A stretch of DNA of 64,000 bases from DASPKX01 sp035627835 (GTDB lineage: Bacteria; Verrucomicrobiota; Verrucomicrobiia; Limisphaerales; SXQI01): the NCBI GenBank assembly GCA_035627835.1, contig DASPKX010000104.1, positions 1 to 64,000 on the forward strand. The letters are read 5' to 3'. The position numbers and the translations under genes were made by a program. Each line of letters starts with the position of its first letter. Position 1 is the first letter of the stretch. Below the pieces are notes generated by a model. That model searched no databases and was not told where the DNA came from. It saw only the letters and a list, made by a program, of their open reading frames with translations. Of the stretch, positions 1-8,078 are shown piece by piece.

Positions 1-2355
1 TTCGAGCTGGCCCGTCATCGTTTCGCTAAACCTGCAGCGAAGACCGGCCGTAGCCCCGTGGCGATTATAAACCAGGCCTACTGGGAACCTGTCGGGATGC
101 TGCTCCTGCTCGTAGTCCGCGCGGGAATAGTAGTGGGTGGCAAGCAGATCGGTTCTGCGGCTTAGGATAAAAGTCGCGCTGGAGACAGCGGCCACGGTTT
201 CTCCTTCGTAAGGCACCACCTGGGGAATGTCTCGTGTGCTTGTTCGCGTGACGCTCGTTTGCAGTGAGAGGGTGGTGTTGAGGTGAAGCCGCCGCCAAGG
301 GGTGAGCGTGACGTTCAGGTTGTAACTTTGGGTGTCCGCTTCTCCTGCCATGGTGTTGCCGCCGGGCGCATAGACGATCGTGGGATCGAAGAAGTCCACA
401 TAGCTAGCGGTCTCAGTGTAAAAGTTCTGGTTGCCGAGCTTGTAGGTGAAGCCGAGCCGCAGCCAGTTCGCGGGCCGATAGGAACTGCGCAGTTCGATTT
501 CATCTGTGTGGGTGTCACGTCCAGTAATCCAGGCGGAGTAGCCAGGGCTTGGAGATGTGCCGAAGGCCTCATCCTGGTTGTGAACGAACTCGCTATTGCG
601 CTTGCGATTGCGGTAGGCGGCGGTGAAAGAGGTTCGGGTGAAGGGATGCACCGTGAAGCCGGCGCGGTAATCTTCCGTGCGATAGTCGGCGACAGTGTCG
701 CGGAGGAAATCGTAAAAGGTGGGGCCGCCCACACCGACGAGTTGTTCGTTATGCCCATACTCCTCCTGCTCGAAACCAGCATCAGCGAAGAGCGTTGTGC
801 GGGGAATGCGGGTGTAGCGGAGGCCGAAATGCTCCTGCATAGTCCGGCGATCCACGTCGGAGGTGGCGAGCGCGGGCTGCGGTGTGTAGAAGGGATTGCC
901 AATGCCTTCGTCGAACTCGTAATCACCGAAGCCATGTTGGCGGTTCCACTCGTTCTGTATGCCGGCAGTTATGCTAAATCCATCCCAAGGCCCGAGCATG
1001 CTGTTGACGTTGAAGACGTGCGATTCTGAATCCAGAAGGATTTGCCGGCCAAACCAGAAGAGATCGTTTGCCTCGATGGTGGCAGCGTAAGTGGTTTGGG
1101 CAAATCCGGCTTCAGCGTCAGATTTGCTGTAAAGATAGCCCCCGGAGAGGAAAAGCCAGTCGTTCAACTGCTTCTCCAGTCGAAGGGCGTTCATGCCGCT
1201 GATGGATTCGTGATTCTCCTGCGTGGCGATGAGCTTTTCGAGCGTCTCCGTGTTGAGGTTGTAGAACAACGCTTCCTGACGCGCGGTGGAGATATCGGCC
1301 CACTCGATGCGGGAATTGTTCTCGATATACAGGCCGGCGAGTTCGTGGGAGATGTCGAGCTTAAGAGCGTGGACCTCTTCGTCGACGCCTTTCACACCCG
1401 GATAGATTTTTTTCGCGTCTGTGTTGGCTGCGGGATCAGGATCGTTGTTGAAGTCGTACGGCGCGAGCGTTCCGACATCTCCCCAATGAGTGGTGGCGCG
1501 CATTCCATCGCGGTAGAAATGCTCATAGCCAAGCACGATTCTTGGCAAGTTTGGGAGTGTTAGCCCCAGATCAATGCCGGAGCGGCCAATAACCTGCTCC
1601 AGCGCGCCGCGGTTTAAAAATTCTCGAGGCCCAAAGGGAGGATAGTAACCGCCGCTGGGATCAGAGAATTTCGTCCATTGCTCGAGCTGCAGTTGCACGA
1701 AGCCGAGATCCTCCTGCTCGATGCGCAGCTTGAGTTGGTAGTCTTCCGGGTTAAAGAGGGCACGGCCTTCAGCCGTGACAGTTTGGCCTTTGCGCGGCGT
1801 CTCCTTCAGCGAGAAACGCTCGATGCCGCCGCCGAAACCTTCCTTCAGCCCGGTGTGCTCGGAGAAGCGCGCTTCGTCGCCATCGACAGCGATCCAACGC
1901 GCAGCTGGAGTGACGGAGAAAGCGAGTGATTGTTGATTGGTCTGGCTCGGTGGCCACTTTGCGCCTTGATCAATCCACGCGCGGATGAGGCTCAGCTCAA
2001 CGCTCGTGACAGGAGGCGCTTTGCCCGGTGGCGGCATGAGCATGTCTTCAGGAATGCCCGCGACGTATTGAACCAGTGGGCTCTGCGCGCTGTTGCCCGG
2101 GAGAACGGCAGCGCCACTGTCCCCACCCTTCAGAGCGTCTTCACGGTTGGTAAGCCGGTAACGAGCTTTGGGGCGCTCTTCGCCATGGCACTGAATGCAT
2201 GAACGCTCAAAGATGGGAAAGATGTCTCGAGCGAAGTCGATGGGCTGCGTGGCAGGTGCGGGAAGTTCCGCGGCGCCTGCAGAGATCACGACAGCGGCAA
2301 TGCCTAAGCCTCTCGCAAGCTTCAGCCGGGCTGTCACTGTTCGCTTGCGCTTCAT
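1..2355 (-). CDS. Outer-membrane beta-barrel with N-terminal Planctomycete-type haem c domain (C-terminus beyond window)
   Basis: The frame stays open to the left edge, so 785 codons are seen and the C-terminus is missing. Residues 1-29 look like a signal peptide (basic start, then GIAAVVISAGAA). Residues about 40-135 carry one haem c motif, CIQCH at 53-57, a Met-rich MLMPPPG stretch at 105-111 that could supply the distal ligand, and a closing IRAWIDQGAKWP; this is the layout of the Planctomycete-type cytochrome c domain. From about residue 145 the protein is a long run of alternating aromatic/polar strands (for example GLRYTRIPRTTLFADAGF, NWLRLGFTYKLG), as in large MtrB/PioB-like barrels. 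Its ATG shares one base with the stop of the upstream octahaem gene, so the two are translationally coupled. Inferred role: outer-membrane sleeve of an electron conduit that brings its own haem. The barrel assignment is by strand pattern only. Confidence 0.8.
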   Translation of the reverse strand, partial: MKRKRTVTARLKLARGLGIAAVVISAGAAELPAPATQPIDFARDIFPIFERSCIQCHGEERPKARYRLTNREDALKGGDSGAAVLPGNSAQSPLVQYVAGIPEDMLMPPPGKAPPVTSVELSLIRAWIDQGAKWPPSQTNQQSLAFSVTPAARWIAVDGDEARFSEHTGLKEGFGGGIERFSLKETPRKGQTVTAEGRALFNPEDYQLKLRIEQEDLGFVQLQLEQWTKFSDPSGGYYPPFGPREFLNRGALEQVIGRSGIDLGLTLPNLPRIVLGYEHFYRDGMRATTHWGDVGTLAPYDFNNDPDPAANTDAKKIYPGVKGVDEEVHALKLDISHELAGLYIENNSRIEWADISTARQEALFYNLNTETLEKLIATQENHESISGMNALRLEKQLNDWLFLSGGYLYSKSDAEAGFAQTTYAATIEANDLFWFGRQILLDSESHVFNVNSMLGPWDGFSITAGIQNEWNRQHGFGDYEFDEGIGNPFYTPQPALATSDVDRRTMQEHFGLRYTRIPRTTLFADAGFEQEEYGHNEQLVGVGGPTFYDFLRDTVADYRTEDYRAGFTVHPFTRTSFTAAYRNRKRNSEFVHNQDEAFGTSPSPGYSAWITGRDTHTDEIELRSSYRPANWLRLGFTYKLGNQNFYTETASYVDFFDPTIVYAPGGNTMAGEADTQSYNLNVTLTPWRRLHLNTTLSLQTSVTRTSTRDIPQVVPYEGETVAAVSSATFILSRRTDLLATHYYSRADYEQEQHPDRFPVGLVYNRHGATAGLRCRFSETMTGQLE

Positions 2356-3152
2356 CAGTACCTCAGATCGGGGCTGACGTTCGACCCATGCACGGCGGTG
2401 TGACAGCCAGCAGTCCAGCAACCGCCCCGGCGCAGGTGGTTGCGATGGTTTTCTTTGCCGATGTAGAAGTCACCCGGGTTGCCGATCCCCTGCTCTTGTG
2501 CATGACATTTGAGGCAGAGATTTGAATCGCGCTCGGTGAGGAGCGCGCGGTTCACGGCCCCATGGGGTTGGTGGCAGACGATGCAGCCATCGCGAAGCGC
2601 TTCGTGTTCAAACACAAATTGACGGCTCTGCTCGCGGTGGCAGGTGGCGCATTGCTGGTTCAAACGCGCGAATGCCATTCCGCCCGCAGGCTTCATGATG
2701 TCCGGCCCATGCGGATCGTGGCATTGCGAGCAACTCATCTTGTCCTCGATGACAGGATGGTGGTGCGGCAAGCGGAACTCGGAGTGCGTGTCTTGATGGC
2801 AGTTGAAACAAAGCTGCTCGTCCTTGCCCGAATGTATGAAGCGACCGCGGCCCCCGCCCACCTGGACATGCTTGCTGCCTGGGCCATGGCAGGATTCACA
2901 ACCGCCCATGTCAGCAAACTTTGGATCAGGATGATCGAGGTGCGCGTGAGGGTTCATCGCGAACTGCCGAACAGTGTTTGTGTGGCAATTTACGCAGGAG
3001 GCGTCGCCGACGAAATGAGCGCCTTCAATTTCGGGCAGGATCAGGGTCGTGCGGTCAAGAGTCGTGCAGGCCGACAGGACAAGGCCAATGAAGGCAAGAG
3101 TGCCCAACGCAGAACCGAGAACCCATTTCGCGTGCGCGCGAACCAACCTCAT
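2355..3152 (-). CDS. Octahaem c-type cytochrome lipoprotein (DmsE/MtrA-like)
   Basis: 265 residues. A lipoprotein signal ends in LSAC with Cys29. Seven CXXCH motifs start at Cys 53, 85, 115, 141, 168, 190 and 213, and an eighth, wider CX4CH motif lies at 245-251 (CWTAGCH), followed by AVHGSN as at the end of DmsE/MtrA-family proteins. Those family members usually carry ten haems, so this is a reduced version. MtrA-type proteins thread through an outer-membrane barrel and pass electrons between periplasm and exterior; the downstream overlapping gene encodes such a barrel. The direction of electron flow (metal or humic reduction, or oxidation of an external donor) cannot be read from sequence. 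No separate surface cytochrome is seen in the window, though one could lie beyond the left edge. Confidence 0.88.
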   Translation of the reverse strand: MRLVRAHAKWVLGSALGTLAFIGLVLSACTTLDRTTLILPEIEGAHFVGDASCVNCHTNTVRQFAMNPHAHLDHPDPKFADMGGCESCHGPGSKHVQVGGGRGRFIHSGKDEQLCFNCHQDTHSEFRLPHHHPVIEDKMSCSQCHDPHGPDIMKPAGGMAFARLNQQCATCHREQSRQFVFEHEALRDGCIVCHQPHGAVNRALLTERDSNLCLKCHAQEQGIGNPGDFYIGKENHRNHLRRGGCWTAGCHTAVHGSNVSPDLRY

Positions 3153-3163
3153 GGAATGGGATG

Positions 3164-3193
3164 ATTACAGCGGAAAGAAGGGGGTTTGCACAA
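3164..3193 (-). promoter_or_regulatory. Candidate sigma-70-type promoter of the cytochrome/porin pair
   Basis: On the minus strand TTGTGC (3193-3188) and TGTAAT (3169-3164) are separated by 18 bp and lie just upstream of the cytochrome ATG at 3152. Both hexamers are imperfect, so this is a weak call. Confidence 0.3.
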
Positions 3194-3203
3194 GCGTAAA
3201 CAA

Positions 3204-3230
3204 GTGGGTGTAAGCTCGGAAACGTGGGTG
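3204..3230 (-). repeat. Direct repeat upstream of the cytochrome promoter
   Basis: The 7-mer GTGGGTG occurs at 3204-3210 and again at 3224-3230 (CACCCAC on the minus strand), 20 bp apart, i.e. about two helical turns, immediately upstream of the candidate promoter. This spacing would suit an activator binding as a tandem dimer; no regulator is identified. Confidence 0.35.
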
Positions 3231-3282
3231 ATCATACCCATTGGAGCGAAGCTTTTCATTCAGGATCCTCATTTATAGGCCT

Positions 3283-3298
3283 TGGCATGGGGATTGCA
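3283..3298 (+). promoter_or_regulatory. Sigma-54 (-24/-12) promoter
   Basis: TGGCATG-GGGA-TTGCA matches the RpoN consensus TGGCAYG-N4-TTGCW with the invariant GG and GC at the correct spacing. It points at the barrel protein gene at 3502, leaving a leader of roughly 190 bases. A sigma-54 promoter needs an enhancer-binding ATPase; none is encoded nearby. Confidence 0.55.
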
Positions 3299-3340
3299 GG
3301 AAGGTGGGGAGGAGTAGTTGCCCATGCGGATAAATGAGCA

Positions 3341-3505
3341 ATGAACAAACTGGGAGACGCGTCGATAGAATTCTCCTTGTTGGGGGCGCTTCCTTCTGGT
3401 CGGGCTGGAGTGGCGGCTTTTAAAAACCAACGCCGTCTGATAAAGCCACTTCTGCCGGACGAAGGAAGCGCCTCTCCTTTCTTTAACGCTTCCGGCAGCA
3501 CATGA
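3341..3505 (+). CDS. Possible 54-residue leader ORF, translationally coupled
   Basis: Hypothetical. A strong ribosome-binding sequence GGGGAGGAG (3306-3314) precedes a six-codon ORF at 3324-3344; its stop overlaps the ATG of this ORF (ATGA at 3341), and the stop of this ORF overlaps the ATG of the barrel gene (ATGA at 3502). The barrel gene itself has no clear Shine-Dalgarno sequence, which would fit coupling. The encoded peptide has no recognisable domain and no signal peptide, and chance overlap cannot be excluded. Confidence 0.25.
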   Translation: MNKLGDASIEFSLLGALPSGRAGVAAFKNQRRLIKPLLPDEGSASPFFNASGST

Positions 3506-4620
3506 TTGAAACCGAGGTTTGGGCAGCAAAACGGAAATGGGTCGCCACTATCATTGCGCTCGCGGGCAGCGTTTCAGCCATCGATTCGTTCGCAGCAGAA
3601 ACCGTAACTTCGCCCTGGAGCCGGTTCATCACGCTTCGCTCCGGCCCCGGATATAAGGACAACGTCACGCTCGCCAGCCAGAACCCTGACGAAAGCGCGT
3701 ATTGGGCAAATGGGGGCGATCTATTCCTCTTGCGCACGCCCAAGCAGGGGCCGCAACTTTCGTTTTTTGTGAGCGGAGAGGATGTGCGCTACTTCTCAAG
3801 CGCTGTCGAGAGCGAGCAACTAGGAATGGCCAGCGCGGAGATCTCCCAGCGGATCGGGGAGGAATGGAAGGCGAGCCTGACTGGCATCGGGGCATACAGC
3901 CACGGTGTTTTTGACGCTTCTTCGACCACAACGAATCGGGTGGTGCAAGTGAAGGCGGTTAGCGGCACGGCGCGGCCGCAAATCATTCGATACTTTGAGC
4001 ATGACCTGCGGCTGGAGCTGCGGGCGGGAATCACACGGCAGTACTTCGATGATCCACTGGATGATTATTGGGAAGGCGGGCCGCGGCTGCTGGTTGGGTG
4101 GCAACCACGGCCGAACACGGATTTGACACTCTCCTACGATTACAATCATCGCGCTTACGACACGCGGTCGCCGCTGGATCCGGCTGGGTTCTCCATGCCG
4201 GGGGGGCTGCGATTTGAGCAGCATGAAGTGGAGCTGCAATACACGCACACATTTGACGAAGCGAAGAAGTGGCGGCTGATTTCGCGAGCCTTGTATGAAC
4301 GAAACGTGGACAACGGTTCGGGATATTTTGATTACCACCGTTACCGGGCATCCGAAGCCTTGCGATTCCGCTCGGGTGCGTGGAAGGCTGAGGCTTCGGT
4401 AACATTATCGCACTATGATTACGATCTGCAGCCCGCAGTGGTCGGGAATGCGGAAACGCGGAGGCTGACGTTCTACGGCGGGGGCCTTGAAGGGGCATTC
4501 GAATTGAATGATAACTGGTCAGTGTATGCGGAATGGGAGCACGAGCGGAATGTCTCGAACGATCCGTTCTACGAATATTCACTGAACCAGGTGGCGGTGG
4601 GCGTGGAGTTGAACTTTTGA
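3502..4620 (+). CDS. Putative outer-membrane beta-barrel protein
   Basis: 372 residues. A signal peptide is visible (KRKWVATIIALAGSVSAIDSFAA, cleavage near residue 32). The mature part is rich in amphipathic strands with many Tyr/Trp/Phe (for example RPNTDLTLSYDYNHRAYDT, WRLISRALYERNV) and ends in Phe (VAVGVELNF), the usual C-terminal signature of BAM-inserted barrels. It resembles the uncharacterised barrel proteins found in exopolysaccharide or surface-export loci, but no such genes adjoin it. It lies downstream of a sigma-54 promoter and its stop overlaps the TTG start of a sensor kinase, so the pair is likely co-expressed. Specific cargo unknown. Confidence 0.7.
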   Translation: MIETEVWAAKRKWVATIIALAGSVSAIDSFAAETVTSPWSRFITLRSGPGYKDNVTLASQNPDESAYWANGGDLFLLRTPKQGPQLSFFVSGEDVRYFSSAVESEQLGMASAEISQRIGEEWKASLTGIGAYSHGVFDASSTTTNRVVQVKAVSGTARPQIIRYFEHDLRLELRAGITRQYFDDPLDDYWEGGPRLLVGWQPRPNTDLTLSYDYNHRAYDTRSPLDPAGFSMPGGLRFEQHEVELQYTHTFDEAKKWRLISRALYERNVDNGSGYFDYHRYRASEALRFRSGAWKAEASVTLSHYDYDLQPAVVGNAETRRLTFYGGGLEGAFELNDNWSVYAEWEHERNVSNDPFYEYSLNQVAVGVELNF

Positions 4621-6029
4621 GGGGCAGCGTTAGCGAGCAACAAGGTTCGGGCAGAGCACGTCTCCTTCCATGGATCGTGCAGGCGCTCGCAGTCGGTTTG
4701 TTCGCGCTTGTGATCCTGGGGATTACGCTTTCGTTGCGGCGAACATTGCAGGAGCAAATGATCGCGCGGGAAAGCGAGGCTTTAAACGCAGTGATCACAC
4801 TGAAGCTCCTGGAAGGAGAGAACGAGACGGCAGTCACCGAGGCGCAAACGGCGATGGATCTTTTGGATTACGTTCTCGAGACCTCGCGACTGTCGGATGT
4901 CCTCGGTGTGCGTGTTTATACGCCCGAGGGAAGAGCGGAGATCGCTTTCCCAGGGACTTTGCCCGAAGTGACTTTACCAACGGAGCACTTGCCGGCCCTG
5001 CGACGCTTTCAAGTGGTGGAGCGCTACAACCCTCGTGCAACGGTCGCAAGCATCAACGCAGCGGCTGAAGGCCCTGACGAAATAACCCCTGTGCTGCATG
5101 TGTGGCTGCCGATGCGCAGCCCTGGTCGCACAGAGATGCTTGGCATTGGGGAGTTCATCCTGGATGCCCACGCCCTTCAACTGAAACTTGGGCGCATGGA
5201 TGGGTATCTACTGCGGCATGGGCTGGGAATTTTTGCCCTGGGCGCTGCAGTGCTTGTGATCGGCTTGCACTTCGCGTTTAGCAGATTGCAGAGCGCGAAC
5301 TCGAGATTGGAGGAGCAAACGCGCAAACTACAGAAGGCCTACGAGGAGCTGACGTTGAACGCGAAAACTTCGGCGCTAGGGGCAGTGACGGCGCATTTGA
5401 TCCATGAGTTAAAAAACCCACTCTCCGGGCTGCACTCGTTTGTGAGTTCAACGCCGAAGTCTGGCGACACCGAGATCTGGGAGAACGCCGCAGATTCCAC
5501 TCGGCGGATGCAAGGGATGATTCAGGAGATCGTGCGGATTTTGCAGGAGGAGAACAGCCCCGCGTCCTACGATTTGACCCCGGAAGAAATCGTCAGGATG
5601 GTGGCGCGGAAATCTGCGCCATCATTAAGGGAGAAGGGAATGAGGATTGAGGAGATTGTGACGGGCGAAGCGCAGTTGCCGAACCGTGTGGCCAACCTGG
5701 TCAGCCTCATTCTGCAAAACCTGGTGGATAACGCGATCCAGGCGTCACCGAGCGGCACGACAGTGACTTTATTTGCGGCGCCGAAGGATGGCGGAATTTG
5801 TTTCCAGGTGCGGGACCAGGGGCCGGGCATTAGGGAGGATGCCCAGAAGACGCTTTTTGCGCCCGGGCGGTCGAGCAAATCGGGAGGCACTGGGCTGGGG
5901 CTGGCGATAAGCAAACAACTCGCAGACAAACTTGAAGCTGAGCTTACCTTGCAGAATACTTCCAGCGATGGCTCAACCTTCCAACTGTGCGTGCCCGCGC
6001 GCGCCCTTGCGCCGAACCCTGCTGCGTAG
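4617..6029 (+). CDS. Membrane sensor histidine kinase (orphan)
   Basis: About 470 residues from a TTG start whose last bases overlap the stop of the barrel gene (TTGA), with GGAG about 7 bases upstream. An ATG farther upstream in frame (4533) would overlap the barrel gene by 88 bases and is less likely. TM1 at ~17-37 and TM2 at ~200-225 bracket a ~160-residue extracytoplasmic region with no domain I recognise. A short coiled coil leads to a HisKA-type helix with the phospho-acceptor in LIHELKNPLSG (His near 263), then an HATPase domain with NLVDNAIQASPSG (N box), DQGPGI (G1) and GGTGLGLAISKQL (G2). No response regulator is adjacent, so its partner is elsewhere. Association with an outer-membrane protein and sigma-54 suggests envelope or surface-polymer control, which is inference. 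Confidence 0.85.
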   Translation: MRGSVSEQQGSGRARLLPWIVQALAVGLFALVILGITLSLRRTLQEQMIARESEALNAVITLKLLEGENETAVTEAQTAMDLLDYVLETSRLSDVLGVRVYTPEGRAEIAFPGTLPEVTLPTEHLPALRRFQVVERYNPRATVASINAAAEGPDEITPVLHVWLPMRSPGRTEMLGIGEFILDAHALQLKLGRMDGYLLRHGLGIFALGAAVLVIGLHFAFSRLQSANSRLEEQTRKLQKAYEELTLNAKTSALGAVTAHLIHELKNPLSGLHSFVSSTPKSGDTEIWENAADSTRRMQGMIQEIVRILQEENSPASYDLTPEEIVRMVARKSAPSLREKGMRIEEIVTGEAQLPNRVANLVSLILQNLVDNAIQASPSGTTVTLFAAPKDGGICFQVRDQGPGIREDAQKTLFAPGRSSKSGGTGLGLAISKQLADKLEAELTLQNTSSDGSTFQLCVPARALAPNPAA

Positions 6030-8076
6030 GGCAGCGGTTGCTTTCCTGATCATTCTCTTTGTTGTGCCGAGCATGGCAACTCTGCCGTGGCGGTGGTCCA
6101 ATCCAACGCCGCATGGAAACCACATTTACGATCTGGCGATTCACAACGGGGTGTACGTCCAAGTGGGAGACCGAGGCCGGATCTACACGAGCGAAGATTT
6201 GGACACATGGAAGAGCGTCTCGAGCGGAACCACGCAGACGCTCCGGAGCATCGCGTCTTTAGGCAACCGCATCGTGATTTCGGGAGCCGAGGGAACAATT
6301 CTTTGGTCTGACGATTTGGGAGCTTTTAATCAGGTGAATCTTGGCACGACAGCATGGCTGGAGGGAGTTGCGGCCTCTTCGAACGTTGTCGTAGCGGTGG
6401 GTGATAACGGAACGATTTTCTCGAGCACGGACGGGATCACGTGGACCCAACGCGCTTCGGGAACCACAGCCTCATTGACGACGGTTGTGCATCAGAATGG
6501 CTTTGTGGCCGCAGGTTTGGGTGGGGTTGTAGTGCAAAGCCCGGATGGCATCACGTGGACCGCCGGGACCGGAACCGCGGCTTTGGGCGGAAAGGATGTT
6601 TATAAACTGGAGTCGATCAACAACACGCTGTGGGCAGTGGGCAGCTCAGGTTTGGTGGCGAGTTACTCGGTGCGCGGCTGGAGCGCAGCGGCGGCCTTGG
6701 GAACGAATGACTTGTTCGCGATTGCCGGGTCAACAAACGAATGGGTGGCTGTGGGTGACAATGCGCTTTATGTGAAGCAAGGGCTCGCCGGAAACTGGAC
6801 GCCGCAAACGAGTTCGACAACGTCGGGTTATGCGCCGCCCTGGCCGTATTACAGCGCTTTGTGGGATGGGCGTTTGTTTGCGGTGGGCGGAAAGACTGGC
6901 CTGCTGCTGGAGGGTTTCCGCACAAATACCACTTCCGCTTTGCAGTGGTATCTGACCGACTCGTCACCGCGAAATTGGCTGTGGTCAATCACCAGACAGG
7001 GAGACCTTTACGCGGCAGTGGGCAACAACGGCCGCATTCTGACCAGCGCGGATGGGGCCTCTTGGAATCAGGAGTCATCGGGTGTCACCTCTGTGCTTCT
7101 CGGGGTGGGCGGACGAACGAACCTTATAGTAGCGGTGGGCCATGGCGGCACGATTCTGACGAGCCCGGAGGCTTATGAGCAGGTAGTCACCACAAATGCG
7201 CAGAATCAGCGCGTGACGAATCAGGTCAGCGTGTTTGGCATCCGTTGGACGCAGCAACCAGCTCCGACCACGAAAGACCTGCAAGGGGTGGGCGCCACTG
7301 AGGCCTTAGTGATCGTCACCGGCGCGGACGGAACTATCCTGCGAAGCGTGAACGGAACGGGGTGGACGGCTTCTCCTTCACCGGCGAGCGCGTTTTTATC
7401 ATCTGTGGCATTTGGGAACGGCACCTGGGTTTCGACAGGTGATCGGGGGATGATTCTGACGTCGCCAGATGGGGTGCAATGGACCACGCGCGCCTCGGGA
7501 ACGACGAATTGGATTTACCAGACGCGATACTTGAACGGCGGGTTTATCGCTGTTGGAGAAAATGGGACGGTTTTGACTTCACAGAATGGTATCCAGTGGG
7601 CTCCGCAGAACCTTGGGTTCCGCCGGTTCGCGAACTGGATCAATGACGTCGCTTTTGTGAATGGGAAATATTATGCCGTGAGCAGCCGCGGGGCGGCGCT
7701 GGAAAGCGTGGATTCAGTGACGTGGGTGAACCTCGGATCCATCACGTCTCAATCACTTTATTCGGCCGCCATCAATGGTTCAGGGCAACTCGTGGTGGCT
7801 GGGACGGATGGAGCAATTTTGCGGGCGCAAGTGACACCGTTCAACAGTCCGGTTCGGATTAGTGACTACTCGCGGAGCGGATCCAACAGCGCGTTTTTGT
7901 TTTCTGGAAACTTGGACCAGGCTTTCAAGCTTCAAACGAGCGCTGATCTGCTGAATTGGTCGGACATAATGACTGCTGAGATCACGGATTCCGAAGGGAC
8001 ATTGGTCCATGTGCAGCCTGACAGCGGCATGGGACGGCAATTCTTCAGGACAGTAACAACGGCGAGCGGACCTTGA
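5968..8076 (+). CDS. Secreted YCF48/BNR-like beta-propeller protein
   Basis: About 702 residues; start taken at the ATG at 5968, overlapping the kinase gene by 62 bases. An upstream ATG at 5932 and an in-frame TTG at 6003 are alternatives. Residues ~25-45 form a signal peptide (AAVAFLIILFVVPSMA). The body holds many ~40-residue repeats of the type 'VGDNGTIFSSTDGITWTQ...SGTT', the signature of YCF48/BNR-type propellers; at least ten copies are visible. The last ~75 residues form a separate module (LQTSADLLNWSD ... GRQFFRTV) that also ends the protein at 15490. Such proteins are abundant in Verrucomicrobia and are taken to be secreted or surface-bound; no catalytic residues are apparent. Likely the third gene of the sigma-54 transcription unit. 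Confidence 0.75.
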   Translation: MAQPSNCACPRAPLRRTLLRRAAVAFLIILFVVPSMATLPWRWSNPTPHGNHIYDLAIHNGVYVQVGDRGRIYTSEDLDTWKSVSSGTTQTLRSIASLGNRIVISGAEGTILWSDDLGAFNQVNLGTTAWLEGVAASSNVVVAVGDNGTIFSSTDGITWTQRASGTTASLTTVVHQNGFVAAGLGGVVVQSPDGITWTAGTGTAALGGKDVYKLESINNTLWAVGSSGLVASYSVRGWSAAAALGTNDLFAIAGSTNEWVAVGDNALYVKQGLAGNWTPQTSSTTSGYAPPWPYYSALWDGRLFAVGGKTGLLLEGFRTNTTSALQWYLTDSSPRNWLWSITRQGDLYAAVGNNGRILTSADGASWNQESSGVTSVLLGVGGRTNLIVAVGHGGTILTSPEAYEQVVTTNAQNQRVTNQVSVFGIRWTQQPAPTTKDLQGVGATEALVIVTGADGTILRSVNGTGWTASPSPASAFLSSVAFGNGTWVSTGDRGMILTSPDGVQWTTRASGTTNWIYQTRYLNGGFIAVGENGTVLTSQNGIQWAPQNLGFRRFANWINDVAFVNGKYYAVSSRGAALESVDSVTWVNLGSITSQSLYSAAINGSGQLVVAGTDGAILRAQVTPFNSPVRISDYSRSGSNSAFLFSGNLDQAFKLQTSADLLNWSDIMTAEITDSEGTLVHVQPDSGMGRQFFRTVTTASGP

Positions 8077-8078
8077 AG

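Noticed and set aside
4533..4616. Upstream ATG for the sensor kinase
   Set aside because: It would overlap the barrel gene by 88 bases and adds a non-membrane stretch; TTG at 4617 with a ribosome-binding site and stop overlap is more plausible.
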